DNA of 64,000 nt from Moringa oleifera (GCA_021397835.1 JAJFZO010000094.1:10702001-10766000), one strand, 5' to 3'. Positions 1 to 13,348 are shown, counted from the stretch's first letter. The notes: generated by a model from the letters alone, not told the origin. A program made the numbers and translations.

Positions 1-117
1 ATCAAATTGTACAGTTGAAGCAAATAAAGATCTATGTACCTCTCTTTCATTATCGTCCAACACGTTACACATCAAAGTTAACAACCCTCAAATCGCTGGC
101 ACTATCTCTCTCTCCCT

Positions 118-858
118 CTATGAAGACTCAGAGACTCTTGGCGAAGTCACGGGGAAAAGTGGCAAAAGCTGCGGCTCAGAGCCTCTAGGAGTGGACATGG
201 GCGACGGGTGCAAGTAAAATCCCTTCTCTGCAATAGCTCTATCTTCCTCTGACGAGTTACCTAGAGATGGCGATGACTTGTTAAACGGGTCCTCATTCAA
301 TGGAGTAACTGGACTGAGGACAAGCTTAGGGAAGTCCAGCAAGCTTGGAGACAAGATCTCCGGTTTTCGCGGCGAGAACCCAGGAATATTGTTAGCAAAA
401 CTAGGCACCAAGGTGTTGATCATGAGGCTGTTCTTGAGGTTGTTGTGTCTTCTCTCGTAGAGCTTGAAGCTGCCCTGCTTCTTTGGCGCAGTTGTTTTGA
501 TGGGTGGTATTACAAAGGACTTGTTACTCCCGTTGTTGTTGTTGTTTGTCAATGGTGAAGGCTCCTGTAGGGTTAATGGTCTGGGCGATGAGGCTTGTTT
601 CGCAGTCTCTGATGAACCAGTGAGCATTTGGACCACTTGTTTGAAAGTGGAGGTATCCGCTTGGACGAAGGTCGTAGGGTAAGGATTTGTGTCGGATCTG
701 GTGATAGGTATTGGGGTTAGTGGTTGGGTGTGGATTTGGTGCACAGATCCATTGCTGCAACTGTTGTTGATGTTGTTGCTGTTGCTTCCATTGCTTTTTG
801 GAGAGCTAACAGGAGATGGGTTTTTCTGGTCTTGAGCTCTTATAAAGCCGCTCTCCAT
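118..858 (-). CDS. VQ-motif protein (VQ4/VQ13/VQ33-like)
   Basis: Single-exon gene of 246 residues. VQ proteins are plant nuclear cofactors that bind WRKY transcription factors through a short motif; the VQ4-like group are MAP-kinase substrates in immune signalling. The motif FKQVVQMLTG is seen at about residues 72-81, inside a conserved stretch starting NPYPTTFVQADTS. Many Ser-Pro or Thr-Pro sites follow (for example SPRP, SPRK, LSPSLL, SPMSTPR, TSPR), fitting MAPK targeting. The rest is low complexity with Asn, Ser and Pro runs and is probably disordered. The frame stays open upstream to a GTG at 894, but the first ATG is at 858, followed by MESGFIRAQD, and is chosen as start. Intronless structure and length are usual for the family. 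Subfamily is from memory of homologues. Confidence 0.93.
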   Translation of the reverse strand: MESGFIRAQDQKNPSPVSSPKSNGSNSNNINNSCSNGSVHQIHTQPLTPIPITRSDTNPYPTTFVQADTSTFKQVVQMLTGSSETAKQASSPRPLTLQEPSPLTNNNNNGSNKSFVIPPIKTTAPKKQGSFKLYERRHNNLKNSLMINTLVPSFANNIPGFSPRKPEILSPSLLDFPKLVLSPVTPLNEDPFNKSSPSLGNSSEEDRAIAEKGFYLHPSPMSTPRGSEPQLLPLFPVTSPRVSESS

Positions 859-1210
859 CAATAACTCCTTCACCTGCACACCACCACAACCCACAAACCA
901 GAAGAAAGAGGAGGAAGAAGAAGAATTGGGAAATGGGTTTGAGTTAGCTTGGTTGGAAGAGAAGAGTGAAGAAAAAGGCTTTGATTGATGAGAAGGAAGA
1001 GTGGAAGTTGCTTATTTGCTATTCCTTTGTTTTATTCTGCCACAAAACAAGGCTGCTTGCTTCTTCTCTTTCTCTCTCTCTTAAGACCCACTTTCTCGCT
1101 TACTTTCTTTCTTCAAAATTTCTCTTTTTCCTTGATGTGGGGTTGGATGTGATTGGCTGATGAGAAAAATGCTCCCCAACCCCAAGGGTTTTGGGATTAT
1201 AAAAGAAAGG
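859..1210 (-). promoter_or_regulatory. 5' leader and proximal promoter of the VQ gene
   Basis: Read on the minus strand, the stretch above the VQ start is rich in CT and AAG tracts, typical of a plant 5' leader. A CCAAT-like element (minus GCCAATCAC, about 1151-1159) and a TTATAAT TATA-like box (about 1195-1201) lie farther up. The transcription start is inferred, not seen. Confidence 0.4.
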
Positions 1211-1211
1211 A

Positions 1212-1235
1212 TTTTTTTTTTTTTGGGGGGGGGGG
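1212..1235. repeat. Homopolymer junction T13-G11
   Basis: Thirteen T followed directly by eleven G on the plus strand. This is difficult to sequence and its length may be inexact. Confidence 0.85.
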
Positions 1236-2399
1236 CATTAGCATCTGTGCCAACCAGGGGGCTAAGTGTTTATTGATGGATTGAGATGTTGGCATTGACT
1301 TCAGAGCCCTGATTATTCATAGACCCTTGTGTTATGATTATGGGATTGGCTAGATGCCAACATTTTCCCAAGAAACATCATTCTCTTCTGCACCTCACTC
1401 TCCCTCTGAGAGCGTGTACATCACTCTCCTCTCAATTGGGACTAATGGAGGTTAAATCTTTAGCTTAGTTGGGTAATCAAGATTAATTCAACTAACACAC
1501 CCTCTAATTAATTCTTATTTAGTTGAAAAATTAGGTGCCCATAACCCCCAATATAAGGAAGTTCCATCACATTCTTTTCATAGTCTCATTAATAAATCTT
1601 TTTTTTTGTATTAGTTTAATTTTTTAAATAAATATTTGAATTATGATGAATTTTTATAATAAATTACAGGAATATTTTTTTTTAATTTATAATAATATTA
1701 ATGTAAAAAATAAAAATAAATGAATTAATCATTAATTTTTTAAAAAACTCAACATGCAAGATCTTTGTTTTCTTGTTTTTTATGTTTTGACAAATTGAAT
1801 TTCCACTTTCACATTTTTTTTACTTATTTTTATTATGCAAAACCTAATCATTTCATATATAAGAAAATCAAAACTAGCAATATGAAATGAAGTTAATATT
1901 TAAAATTAAAAAGAGAAAAAGTAGGATAATTTAATATCTCAAAACATATATAAAGTATCATTAATGATGTTAATCACTCGTGTGACATCACTAAAAAAAT
2001 CAACTATAAACATTTTAAGTCTTTTAAGTAATCATAAAACTTGATTATGCAAAGGGACAAAATGATATTATCACTTATAATCATAAAAGACAAAAGTTTT
2101 TTTTTAAATGTGGAATCAACAAATGTAAAGCAATGTAGAGGTTCTTGATGCATTTAGGAGGGAAAATGAAAGAGAAAGAGAAAGAGAATCAAATTCTCCA
2201 TTTGTAATGGAAAGATAGAAATATGGAAAATAAATAAATAAATAAGAAGAGTGGGGGAACCAAATCTCCATTAACCCACACACACCATTGTTTCTTCAAA
2301 AGGGATCACATTCTCTAAAAACCCTAAATCATTAACCTTCCATGGTGGAGTGCCCAATTTACTAAACTATGATTACATTAAAATCTATTGATTAATTAA

Positions 2400-2880
2400 T
2401 TTAATCGGTATGGATTCTTGTGCATAATGTCGGTAATGCATCACAGCATATCATAAAAGAGATTATGCTAATTAATCAACTCTTAATCAAAAAATTAAGA
2501 GTTGAAGAATATTAATTAATAAGTTAATACGTACCAATTCTTGAGTATAATGAGAGCATTAAACCCTAAAAAGTTTGCCAATGCATCCAAGAATATCATA
2601 AAGATCGAGATTATGCTAATTGGGTAGTCAAGAAAATTAAGAGTTGAAGAATACTAATTAATTTAACATTAATGGGTAATGATGATGCTAATTATAAGTT
2701 CTTAACTTGATTAAGCTAATTGGGTAATGGAGAAAATTAAGAGTTGAAGAATACTAATTAGTTTAACATTTAATGGGTAAATGATGGTGTGCTAATTATA
2801 AGTTCTTAGCTTGATTAAGCTAATTGGGTCATGAAGAAAACTAAGAGTTGAAGAATATAAATTAATTTAATTACATTATT
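2400..2880. repeat. Imperfect tandem repeat, ~100 bp unit
   Basis: The motif GCTAATTGGGT followed by AATTAAGAGTTGAAGAATA and an AATTA-rich tail recurs at 2615, 2715 and 2819, so periods are about 100 and 104 bp. An older pair upstream shares ATTCTTG, ATATCATAAA and GATTATGCTAATT. Units differ by substitutions and small indels. No coding potential is seen. Confidence 0.8.
2476..2505. repeat. Perfect 12-bp inverted repeat with 6-bp loop
   Basis: TCAACTCTTAAT at 2476-2487 and its exact reverse complement at 2494-2505 can form a hairpin. It lies inside the tandem repeat region. Confidence 0.8.
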
Positions 2881-5800
2881 GGGTAAATGATATTGACAAG
2901 AAATAAAAGAAAATTAAGTGAAACCCTAAGTAGGAAAATGAGTCTTCCCCAATGCTACTTGAGCATCAATTAATAGAGAATGGTAAAAAATTAGCCATAA
3001 TAAAATCCCAAATTGGTTTATAATTTATTAGTATAACCAATAAAGTCTACCATATATATATTTTTTAATTTTGTTGATAAAGTAACTCTTTAGTATTTGA
3101 TCCTAATACAACAACAATGTCGTTATCTCTAAACTACCAAATAATACCTTCTAAGTAATTCAAAAGTAGTGGCTAGATTGCTAAGACTAATAAAATCTTC
3201 ATCTTTATAGATTTATTTTTAAAATTAAAATTAAAATACACATTTTTTAAAAAATCATGTTTTATTTATTTTATCAAATAAATAAAAATATTATTTAAAA
3301 AACTTCATGATTAAAAAAATTGAAGCAGCAGAATCTAAACTTTATTTTCATAATATTATAAACTTATTTTTTTGGATATAATCCTTATGTATAAATCATT
3401 TTTTTATCTCAATCTCATTTAAATATTTATTTTTTCATCTAAAATAATTATTAAATTCTTATACTAATACTTTACAAAATTCTTCCGGCAAAATTGAAGA
3501 ACAATAAGCTTTCATATAGGCAATTACGCGCAAAGTTAAGCGAAATTTCCACGAACGAAGTAATTACGTGTTTGATTTTGATTGGTTTGCTCGTACTTTG
3601 TTAGGACTAACCCGACCGTAAAGCTAGCTATGTAGCATATGGAAGCATCGGAGTATTAAATTAGTGATTAAGCGCCGGCTTGACTAAGTAAGTCTCCATT
3701 AATAACAATGGATGTGTTAAGGTGTCATTAATTGATTTAGGGCATTCTTATGTTTGGCGTGGTGACAAATTGACAATTTTTTTCGGAGATATCTTACTTT
3801 GGTATATTGTTGACTTTGTAAGAACCGCTAAACTCGGTCGTATTATCTAACCGGCGTAGTCAAGCTATAGTGTTGAATTTACATCTTAATTTTATGTAAG
3901 CCACTTAGTTCCAAACTAATGTAACCTACCAATCAATTACAATTGAAAGAGAGAGAGAGGGACTTTATTAAAATTCAACAAAGGCTAGTGGGTGGTATCA
4001 ATCATATTCTACGTTTTAATTATTTTTGTCGTCAAAAATTTATTCAACGATCAATCACTTTTTAAAAAAAATTTAAGAATCAACATTTATATACATGATT
4101 TTCACATATTAATATTGTAATTTTTATTAATTGTGATAATCAATTAAACAAATTAGTTTGTTGAATAAAATTCATTGTTATATAAAAATATTTAAAAATT
4201 TTTCTCATTTTGTCACATTATAAAAAATTTCTATCTAAAAATTTATTTTAAAATATTTTAATTTAAAAATATAAATATTATTATAAAAATTTTAAAATAT
4301 TTAATTTAAATATTATCAAATCTTATCTTCAATCTTGTATTAAGTATGAACTCATCATTTCAATGCAATACAAGTTTAAATACATCTCTATTGCAGAGTG
4401 ATTTTTTTTAGTCATTACTAATTATTAACATAACATGAATTTTGTAAAAAAATAAAATCATATAATTACAGTCAAATATTATTTCTATGAAATTATAATG
4501 TATATATAATATAAAAGTTTTGAAATAAATCAATCTTTAAATTAAATGGTATGATATAAAAAACAAAGATTTTTTTTTTTCGAACTTTGAATTGCACCCT
4601 ATATCTCAAATAAAATTTTGATATTTTTGAAGTAACAAATCAATTATCGATTTATTAATTTAGATGAAATTAAACTTTGTTTAAAAATTTAAAAATTAAA
4701 AATATTCAAATTAAAGGTTTTATATTATAAATTTTGACTTGAAATTTTTTATAAATATAAAAAAATATTTAAATTACCATTATAAAAAATTTTAAAATTT
4801 TTTACTATTAATTTTTTTAAAAATCATATAACCATAAATTTAAAAAATTTATAAAAATAAGTTTTGAATAAAAAATTATTTAAAATTAAAAAATAAACTC
4901 AAGATGAAGAGTACAATTTATTTGACTCATTTTTAAAAAATATTTAAACCATACAATATTTTTAATGATTTTTAAATTAAAATTAAATTTTTATCAAAAA
5001 TGATTGATGATTTTTTAAATGCTAAAATATAATTTTAAATTTTAAATAATATTTACAAAAAATATACAATTTAAAATTGGGGAGACAAGATAAAGATAAG
5101 ATAAAAGAGGATAAAAAATAGGAAATTTTGTTGGTGGGTAAAATGAGTTTGATTGAGGGCTTGACTTAGTGAGCTTGGGGTCTTGATTACAACAGCTCAC
5201 ATTAATTTGTCAAAAATTGGATAGAGAATTTAAAGACAGAAATAGAGAGAGCTTTTGCCCATCACTTTCTCAAGCGGCTCCAAAGTCAAAACTACAATTT
5301 CTTTCTTGCCTCACATAAGCATATACCCCTCAAAAATCATCCTTTTGAAAGCTTATCTCTTTTTTTTTTATACCCTTTTTTTAAAAAAAAAAATTATAAA
5401 GGTTCCTTTAGTTTACAAATTAACTATTTATTTTTTTGTTAGGTAATTGGGTTTGTATTATTACAATTATTTTTAAATTCAAAAATAATATTTTTGAGAA
5501 TTAGTGAGAATTTTTGTTGGCATGATTTATTTTTTTATTTTAATTTTTTTATTAATATTATCAATTATTTTTATTGTTTAAAAAATTCAATAAAAATAAA
5601 ATTAATGAAAGATCCATTTCTTTTAATAATAATTATTTTTTTATTTCACAACCAAAAAAAAGTTCCAAATTATATCAAATTGGTTTAAGTTTTCCAATGC
5701 AAGAGAACTTAAGCTAAAAAACCAGAATGAAAGCCCTGGGGTAAAAATGTAATTATGATCTAATCATGGGGGTAATATAGTAATTAGGTCACAAAGTCTC

Positions 5801-6840
5801 TGGGGGGACCACTTGCATTACATACCATGTTGTTGCAGGTTCATGAATAGAGCTCACAGTCACAGACAATGCTGACACCATAGCTGTCTTTCCCTCTCCA
5901 TTTTTTTTTCTTATTTATTTTTATTATTTAATTAAATATTTATTATTATTTTTTTCTCGATGATTAAATCCAAAATATATCATGATGACTCATGAGTAAC
6001 AATTTCTAGGAAGTATGATTATTCATTAGTGCATTGAGCCTCACCCAAGTGGGCTTCCACTTTTTTTTTATTTTTTATTTTTTACTTTTGAAGTTTAACA
6101 GTTCTTAAATGATTATACAAATTGAATTCAAAATTCCCACCAAACCCCACCCTGTGCAGGATTTTCAAAGTTTTCCTGGAAAATGGAAGGAAAAGTATAT
6201 TTAAATTTTCCTTTCATGGTACTGTTGGATTTACTTCTTTAGCAGATTTATCTTCTCTTTTTTTAATTTGTGCTTTTATGTCTTGTCTTGTATAGAAAGC
6301 ACATATTCCTACTCCTTTATCACTGTGGCCATAGATTGGATTAACCCCAGGCTTCAATGGAAATGGAAGATGAACTGCCTGGTTGCTGCAAAGGGAAACT
6401 TGTACATTCAGAAACAGAGTTATCTGAAAAAGGAAAATAGTACCACTGGAGATTTTCCAGGACTAAGATCTGCAATGGGTTTCCTGGATCCATTGTTTAC
6501 AGAGAATCTTGCAGCCAAACAGAAAAGAAAATGAAGGAAATTTTTCTTTTTTAACATCAACATACCCATTACATAATTACATGTCAATCTGCATGAAACC
6601 ACTGCAAAGCAGTGGATATGGATGAAATGAATTGATAGAATCAGATATACAATAATGCAAAGAGAAGTTTCAGCAGTTGAAAGAATCAACCTTTTATACA
6701 AGAAACTTTGTTGTTACAGAACAAAACTTCCATAACAAGGGGGAAAAAAAAGAGAGGAGAAAATCACTGAGTGAGGGAGTCCATGGGTTCACTGGTTGTG
6801 AAATTCTCCTGGACAATAATTCGGTTATCTTGGCTTGTCA

Positions 6841-9800
6841 TCAGAGTACACGAGCAACACTTTTGAACTCAGTCAAGCAAGTTTGAAGTATCTTTTGACG
6901 CTTCTGGAGAGAATGCCGCTCGTTTTGTAGCACATCAATGGCTCCAGGTGCGACAAACATGTCCATGAATCTCTCATCGTTCACAGCAAACAAGTCCAAC
7001 CCCAGCGCAACCACAAGCCGGTCCCGGCTATGCAAACAAAGCACAAAATATTATTTTGCCAGTCAGCGGCTAAAGTTAAAATAAACACCAAGAACAGATA
7101 ACTTGAAAGGCATGGATGTCCTAATCAGCAACTTCGTGAATCCAATGTGATGATGACGATCTTTGTACAGATTGGAAGGGATGCTGGACTACCAAGACGG
7201 AATGTCATCACTTAGATATATAGCATAACAAGATGGGAGAATCACTTCTGTAAGTCTCAATTTCTCACTTGGGTACATAATTTTGACAAACTGGTTGTGC
7301 TTGTGTAGGAGGACTAAGAGGAAGTCTTTTCAAAACACTGATTGATCTTCAGAACAAGCTTCTATAAGAAACATTTTCTTGTCAATCTGTAGAACTGACA
7401 AATTGAAAACACTCTTTCAGGAAAGAGCACAATCATTTCTAGTGGTTATGTATTGGAAGGGGGACTTCCAATAGAATGACAGATCCTTTTTTTTTTTTTT
7501 AACAGAGGGAATAAAAATGTTTTAGTAAAATATGTATGCAATTCAGTGATGAAATATTGTTTAACATCTGAAGTGGCCAAGATGGCCTAAGTGCAGCTAT
7601 TTTTCTAGACAAAATAAGATGGCCTGGGCAGTTGAATAAAGCATGAAACCCATAGAAACACCCAGGGTCAATAGCTACATAAAACTAATACTTAAAGAAG
7701 ACCCGCATGATAAAAACTTTCTTGTCTTGCCATGGGAAAGAGAACAGGAAAAATTATCCCTATAATTCTCTTGCACAACTGTTTCTAAAATAAGTACTAG
7801 TGAGGAAGCAAGGTAATTGCAAAAGCATGAAGAAACTTACCAAGGTGTCAAAAATCCAGAATTTAGAGTTGATGTCACACTCCGCTCAACAAGAACTTCA
7901 CGTATTCGTGCAAAATGCTTCGCTGCTGATAAACAGATCTCTGAGTAAGCTGACCCTGGTCTTGCACAACCATCAGCGTTTCCAAATAGAAGGCTGCCAC
8001 CGTTTTGGACTCTCGTGTGTTCGCTATTCCTATTGCCCGTCATTCTTGACATCCGTTTTCTTGCTCCGACTTCCATGCAGTTTCCAGGATCTTTCTTGAC
8101 TCCACCACATAGTACTTCACCCGGTTGGTCAGGTGATGGTGTCTCAGGGACAGTCATCAAACTTTCTCTGAGAGCTTCTCTGCTCTCTGCACCTTTTCCT
8201 GGCGTGGTTTGCTGTGCATTTCCCTCAGGAGGTATGTTCTCCTGCTTTTTTGACATTTCATCATGAGATACAGTCCCACCATCAGATAGCTCGAGATCAT
8301 ATGACCCAGCTGAAGCTTGGTTGAATTTGTAGTAAGAGGATGCACTTGAGCCTAAGCCTCCATGATAATCATTCTCATAGCAGACCTGAGAGTACGGGCT
8401 TGTAACTGAATCAAGATGGTGCCGAACTAGTTGCTTGCACTGTTTTGCAAGATCTCTTACAAAGCGAATATAAGCGTTCCTCAAAGCAGCATGAAAACCA
8501 ATGTAACCATCCATGCTTCCAGTTTTTCTCCCACCTGCATAACAAAATTGAGGGGAAGACAAAAACGTTGTAGAAATCAATTTGGTTAATTTTACAAGAT
8601 CCATTAAAATCAGCAGCATACTTTCAGAAAAGTTAGCAGCCACCGAATATGAAAGAATTTAAAGTTAGATTATAGTTTTCTCCTATCTCCTTCACCTCCT
8701 CCATTGACACTTAGACACTGTCCTAAATTACATTGAGATTAAATATGAACACAAAAAGACATACCCAACAATTGAAAGATTCAATTTACCTTTTGGATTC
8801 AAAAGAACCGAACTGCTACTCCCAAAAGCACAAGATATTCAAACATGATTACATGTACTTTTTTACTAGATCACAGATATCTTAAAAAGAGAAAGCTACG
8901 CTAATTTCAGTTAGTATAACGAAAACAACACAATTACTGAAGATCCTTTTGTTGAAGAATTCAAGTAATGAACATCTTTGCAGAACAAAAGATCTTGAAG
9001 GTCTTAAATGATTGCTGTAAAACTTTGACTAAAGGGAGCTAACAACAAAAACTCCAGAAAGGAGGCTTCAAAGGCTTCTTACATTCTGAGTCACGGCTGT
9101 GATTTCTTTCTAGAGCAATATCAAAGAGATTTCCCAAGACAAAGGCAAGCCGGTCACAAGCTGTGTCAAGAAGAGGAGCAAGCCATGACCGGGCAGCTGC
9201 ACGAGCAATCTCTGCAGCAGCCTCCGTTACTCCTCTACCACCACCCCGGCCAGCATGGGCAAGTAATATATTAGCCACCTGTTTTCAGAAGACTAACTAT
9301 TGACCAGGATTGAAATAAAATATACTTTCCAGAGCGAATTGCTTTGGGAAATTATACCTTCTCCCTTGACACTGGAGGGCATTCAATGGAGTATGCAGCA
9401 CAGCGGAATTCATGAATCACCCTTTCAAAAGCAGCTCCTCCATAGAGCCGAAGAGTAGCATTGGGAGGTCTAATATCTGCACTAACTCCTGGCCAACTTC
9501 CAATACCACTCTCTGATTGTTCATCTAGTGTTGTCTTCCCCCACCGCTCTGGGGCAGGATCTGCTGCTCCGTCAATCAAAGCTCCCTTAAAGTAAACAAG
9601 AACAGAGAAAGTCTTTTATTACCTCAAAATCTAAATGCCCCAAACAGTCAGAAAGTAAGAATTTCAGATATCCATTAGCAACATGCGATATAACTTTTAT
9701 CTGAACTAAAGAAAATTTGGTTAGATTGTTCACGCACCACATGATTGCTAATAGAAGCTGCATATAGCATTGCTGACCTCCGAAGATGAGCAATATCTGA

Positions 9801-11959
9801 AGTAGCCTGTATCTGGGAATCCATTCTCACCAGTTCAGCAGTTACTTCACTGCAGCGCTGCTCAAGCAAAGCTAAAGTTGCTGGAGCTGCTTCTTTGTAT
9901 CTCTTTTGAAGCTCAGATTCTAAATACTCCCTCAGAGAGCTGAAACCAATATAGGCCCTGAATTTTTCTTCATCGAATCCTCCCCTCACTCCCTCACGCA
10001 GATGGTGTAGAACTTCTGAATCAACCTGAAAGATTTGCCTGCGGAATTCGTCGTTTGTAATCGTGCTTCTATCTTTTGGCAAGGCCACAAAAAATGGACG
10101 AGTGTTCTCTCCTAGGTATCCACTTGCACTCAGAAACCGGTCAACTTCCCATCTGTCACTGAATTCCTGCATTCATTGGAAGTCTTAACATCAACTCAGG
10201 AAGTATAAACACTATTTCAAGTTTCAGGACCCAACAAAATAGACCAATCACAATGTGTCACTTAATGGGAATGAGGTTTCCCCATTCATTTCATCAACTA
10301 CTTCATTCCCATAATAGTCACCATTTCACAGATCAAATGTAACTGACCCTACAATTTTAAAGGATTACAACAACATAGCAAGTGGGATTGGTCATGTAGG
10401 TCAATTTTATCATACGGCATCATATTAGAGCCAACTCATTCTATATCTTAAACTCGAATTAAGTTTTCGAGTAACAAAAAAATAAAGGTATACCTTGAGT
10501 CTATTATCAAATTTGGAAACCACAATTATTGTCCTCCTGAAAGTAGGATCAATTTCACGTATTGCATCCAACCACAATGATGAACACCATTCCACACTAC
10601 TCTGTTGAAGGAATAAAAGAAGACGATTTGGAGGACTAGCCAATGACTTCACCATCGAAAGTATTTCATCAGGAGTGTTCTCTGGTTCTCCCTTCTTTGC
10701 CTGCCAAGAATGTTAAACCTTATATCCAGTTCATAATATGGTAAAATATTGCAGTGTGCCAAACCTTACGTTCAAACCAGTACCTTAAGCACAAAGCCAG
10801 GGGTATCAATAATCGTGAGATTTGGACAATGTGCATATTCAGCCCTCATTACAATTGGCTTTGAAGAAACTGCAGCCTTTGTCTTCTTCAAAAGTGCCTC
10901 AGTTCTTGATTTTATGATATCTGCAATTGCTGATGCCAGAACAACGGCACTCCCATATTCTTCAGAATCTTCTTCCTGTTTCAATGGCCACAATCATTGA
11001 TCAAAGGCAGCAACGCAAATTTAGAGAATTTATAAAACTGTCCAAGCCAAAGGCTATAATGATTTTTTGGTTGGTGGAAAACAAATTAAAGGGACAAAAA
11101 TCCCGAAGGCCTGAAAAACATGTCAAGAGCAGAGTTAACTTCTAACATATCATCAACTATTTGGTACACCTAATAGTCAAAAGTGAAACCCTAAATCAAT
11201 GAAGTGCCAAAATTCTGAAAACCTTTTATTGTTCAATAGACTGCCATTAATCCTTAGACCAATAAGCAAAGAGAGCTAAACCCCCAGAGGACTATTATTC
11301 CAGTAGGCGTACGGAACTTTCAAAATCCAATGAAACCCTGTAGTCATAAAATGACTATAATCACAAAGCCAAAAACTCATGAAAAATGATGAGACATGAC
11401 CCCGTCATACACTTAAGGTCCTTTAATCCCAATATATAAATCATATCTACTTTGCTCGAAAACTGCCAAAAATAACAAAACAAGCAGAAATCCGAACGAT
11501 GCCAAATAAAAGAGAGGGAGAGAGAGGGAGAGAGAGGAAGAGAGACAGTTGACAGAGACAATGATCGGATGAGACCTGGAACCGGCATCGTGGCTCGAGA
11601 GCCGTGGGATCATGGACCATCTGGAGGATGAGAGGCCTGCGAGTGCCCATCTCGACCTCGCGGACATTGAAGCGGAACCCAAGGAGGGCCTCCAGGAGTG
11701 AGCTCTTGCCATCTGATTGGCCTCCTAGCGCTACAATCTCTGGGATGGGTAGCTTCTCACCAAATGCCACAGCAGCCGCCTGCAGCCGATTGTAGGCCTC
11801 GAATCGGGACCTGGAATCTGAATTTGACAATGACGTAAAGTGATTCGAAGCAGACGAGTCGACAGAGTTCACTAGGTTTTGCATTTGCATCTGGTTGTTG
11901 TGCTTTTTGGATGAAGGGGTCTTAGTAGGTGTCGTAAGGTAAGTATTCTGGGTGGCCAT
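6841..11959 (-). CDS. DRP5A: Dynamin-related GTPase DRP5A, 8 exons
   Basis: Large dynamin-like GTPase; the plant DRP5 group acts in membrane fission, DRP5A at the cell plate during cytokinesis and DRP5B/ARC5 in plastid division. Exons (minus): 11576-11959, 10784-10975, 10494-10700, 9738-10166, 9358-9585, 9083-9278, 7841-8534, 6841-7027. All junctions are GT-AG and keep frame, giving 838 residues, close to about 817 in Arabidopsis. P-loop GGQSDGKSS lies at residues 79-87, DTPG at 185-188 and SKFD at 254-257; all GTPase signatures are present. The C-terminal half contains RGGGRGVTEA, QCKQLVRHHLDSVTSPYS and the ending QKRQKILQTCLTEFKSVARV, matching DRP5A rather than DRP5B. The start at 11959 gives MATQNTYLTTPTKTPSS, as in DRP5A; an upstream open extension has no ATG needed. 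The gene is divergent from the GRI-like gene. Confidence 0.96.
11511..11547. repeat. GA-rich purine tract in DRP5A intron 1
   Basis: Run of GAGA and GAGG units just after the first exon of DRP5A, pyrimidine-rich on the transcribed sense. Confidence 0.7.
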
Positions 11960-12995
11960 TGAAGAGAAGCAACAAAACACCCAGCCAGAAAATGCTGCAG
12001 GGGCACACAGGGAGAGACGAAGAGGGGGTATCTAGGATTTTTGAATTTGATTTCCGGGAGGCAATGCCGTTGTGTACTTGCAGGCCTCTGATGGGCTGAC
12101 GACGGCCCGTTATTGGCAAAGTGGCCCTCCCTAGTAGAATCCTATGTCATGGCTCAATTGGGCCTATTGTGGATTGGGTTTTTGTTGGGACAAACCATAT
12201 TTAGAAACTTTATATTAAATTCATCAGAAATTATTTACAGAAATAAATAATAATAAATTGAATCAATGAAATATTAAGTTATAGGCTCTTGTATTAAACC
12301 AATCTTTAATGATTGTTTAAAAAATAAAAAGGTTAAATATAATAATTAATTAATTAATTAATAATACTTTAAATTATATTTATTATTTTAATTTAAATCT
12401 TAATGTAGCTGTCGGATGTATAGTATAATTTTTTAATTTGTTTTAAATTATATTTTTTTAACTGAGTGTAAGAATAAAAATATATTTTTGTTATGAAAAT
12501 ATTAAATTTAAATATATTTTATACTTTATGTAAAATTTATTTTTTAAATTTAAATAATTTTTAAATCATGAGTTATTTTTATGAAGTTTTTTAGTTTTTA
12601 ATTTTATAATTTTTTAACGTATATATTTATAACGTTAAAATTTTCTAAGATTTTATTGGAGTAATAGTTTAATTTTTTTATATTGTAGAAAAATTTAAAT
12701 CAAGTTAAAATTATTGTATAAAATTTTAATTAAATATTCTCAATTTTTAAATTTTTTGATAAAAATTAAATTAAATTAAAACATAATTGATTTATTTGAT
12801 AAAATAAAATATAATTTAATTTTTTTGAAATTTAATTTAAATAAAAGGAACTTAATTATTTTGTTAATTATGATTTCTCAACGTCTTTTTAAATCCTTTT
12901 TAAGTGTTTAAAAAATCAGTAAGAGAAAAAAAAAATGATGCATTAATGGTGGAATACTAATGGGACAGCAGAAGTATCTGGCACGAAACAAGCAG

Positions 12996-13001
12996 CACGT
13001 G
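12996..13001 (+). promoter_or_regulatory. G-box CACGTG
   Basis: Perfect CACGTG about 400 bp upstream of the GRI-like start. G-boxes bind bZIP and bHLH factors. The function here is inferred from position. Confidence 0.5.
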
Positions 13002-13081
13002 AGCCGCGAGAGTGTAATCAGGTAATGCAAGAAGAGCAACTACTGCCGCATGTTCTGTCTTGGTCGGAGATTGGTTAAAAA

Positions 13082-13087
13082 CACGTG
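13082..13087 (+). promoter_or_regulatory. G-box CACGTG (ACACGTGT context)
   Basis: Second perfect CACGTG in an ACACGTGT context, 86 bp from the first and about 320 bp upstream of the GRI-like start. Confidence 0.5.
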
Positions 13088-13341
13088 TATGTCGCCGCCG
13101 GCGTCAACATCTTTTCCATTTTCATGACACTTGGCTGGTCTTGATGCAGTTCTGATGTTGTACTTGGTTTGTCCTAAATCGTTCCATGATCTGAGGCAAA
13201 GATGGTGAGGGAGCTGCTACAAGCTACGTACAAGAACATGCCAACACTTATTTCTTCGTTATAACTTCGTAGTAGCAGCTATAGCCTGTCTCCCCATTCT
13301 TGCCTGAGATCAAGGAACGATTTCCGGCAAATCTTACTCCT

Positions 13342-13348
13342 TATAAAT
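13342..13348 (+). promoter_or_regulatory. TATA box of the GRI-like gene
   Basis: TATAAAT lies 61 bp before the ATG at 13403 and is followed by a CT-rich leader with CTCTCTAGCTCC. A transcription start near 13373 is expected from the usual spacing. Confidence 0.7.

Larger units (their letters stand above)
859..6840. other. Long intergenic region, AT-rich, no gene recognised
   Basis: Almost 6 kb between the VQ gene and the 3' end of DRP5A. It holds a T13/G11 homopolymer junction at 1212-1235, an imperfect tandem repeat at 2400-2880, a GA run near 3945-3960 and AT-rich degenerate repeats at about 4600-5060. Open frames at 5255-5688 and 6268-6701 are low complexity or resemble no family. The part just above 6841 on the minus strand is probably the DRP5A 3' UTR. 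Confidence 0.6.

Noticed and set aside
5255..5688. Two plus-strand frames rich in Phe, Ile and Lys
   Set aside because: Composition follows directly from the AT-rich spacer; no domain or conserved motif.
6268..6701. Frames on both strands just beyond the DRP5A stop
   Set aside because: They overlap each other and the probable DRP5A 3' UTR, and resemble no family.
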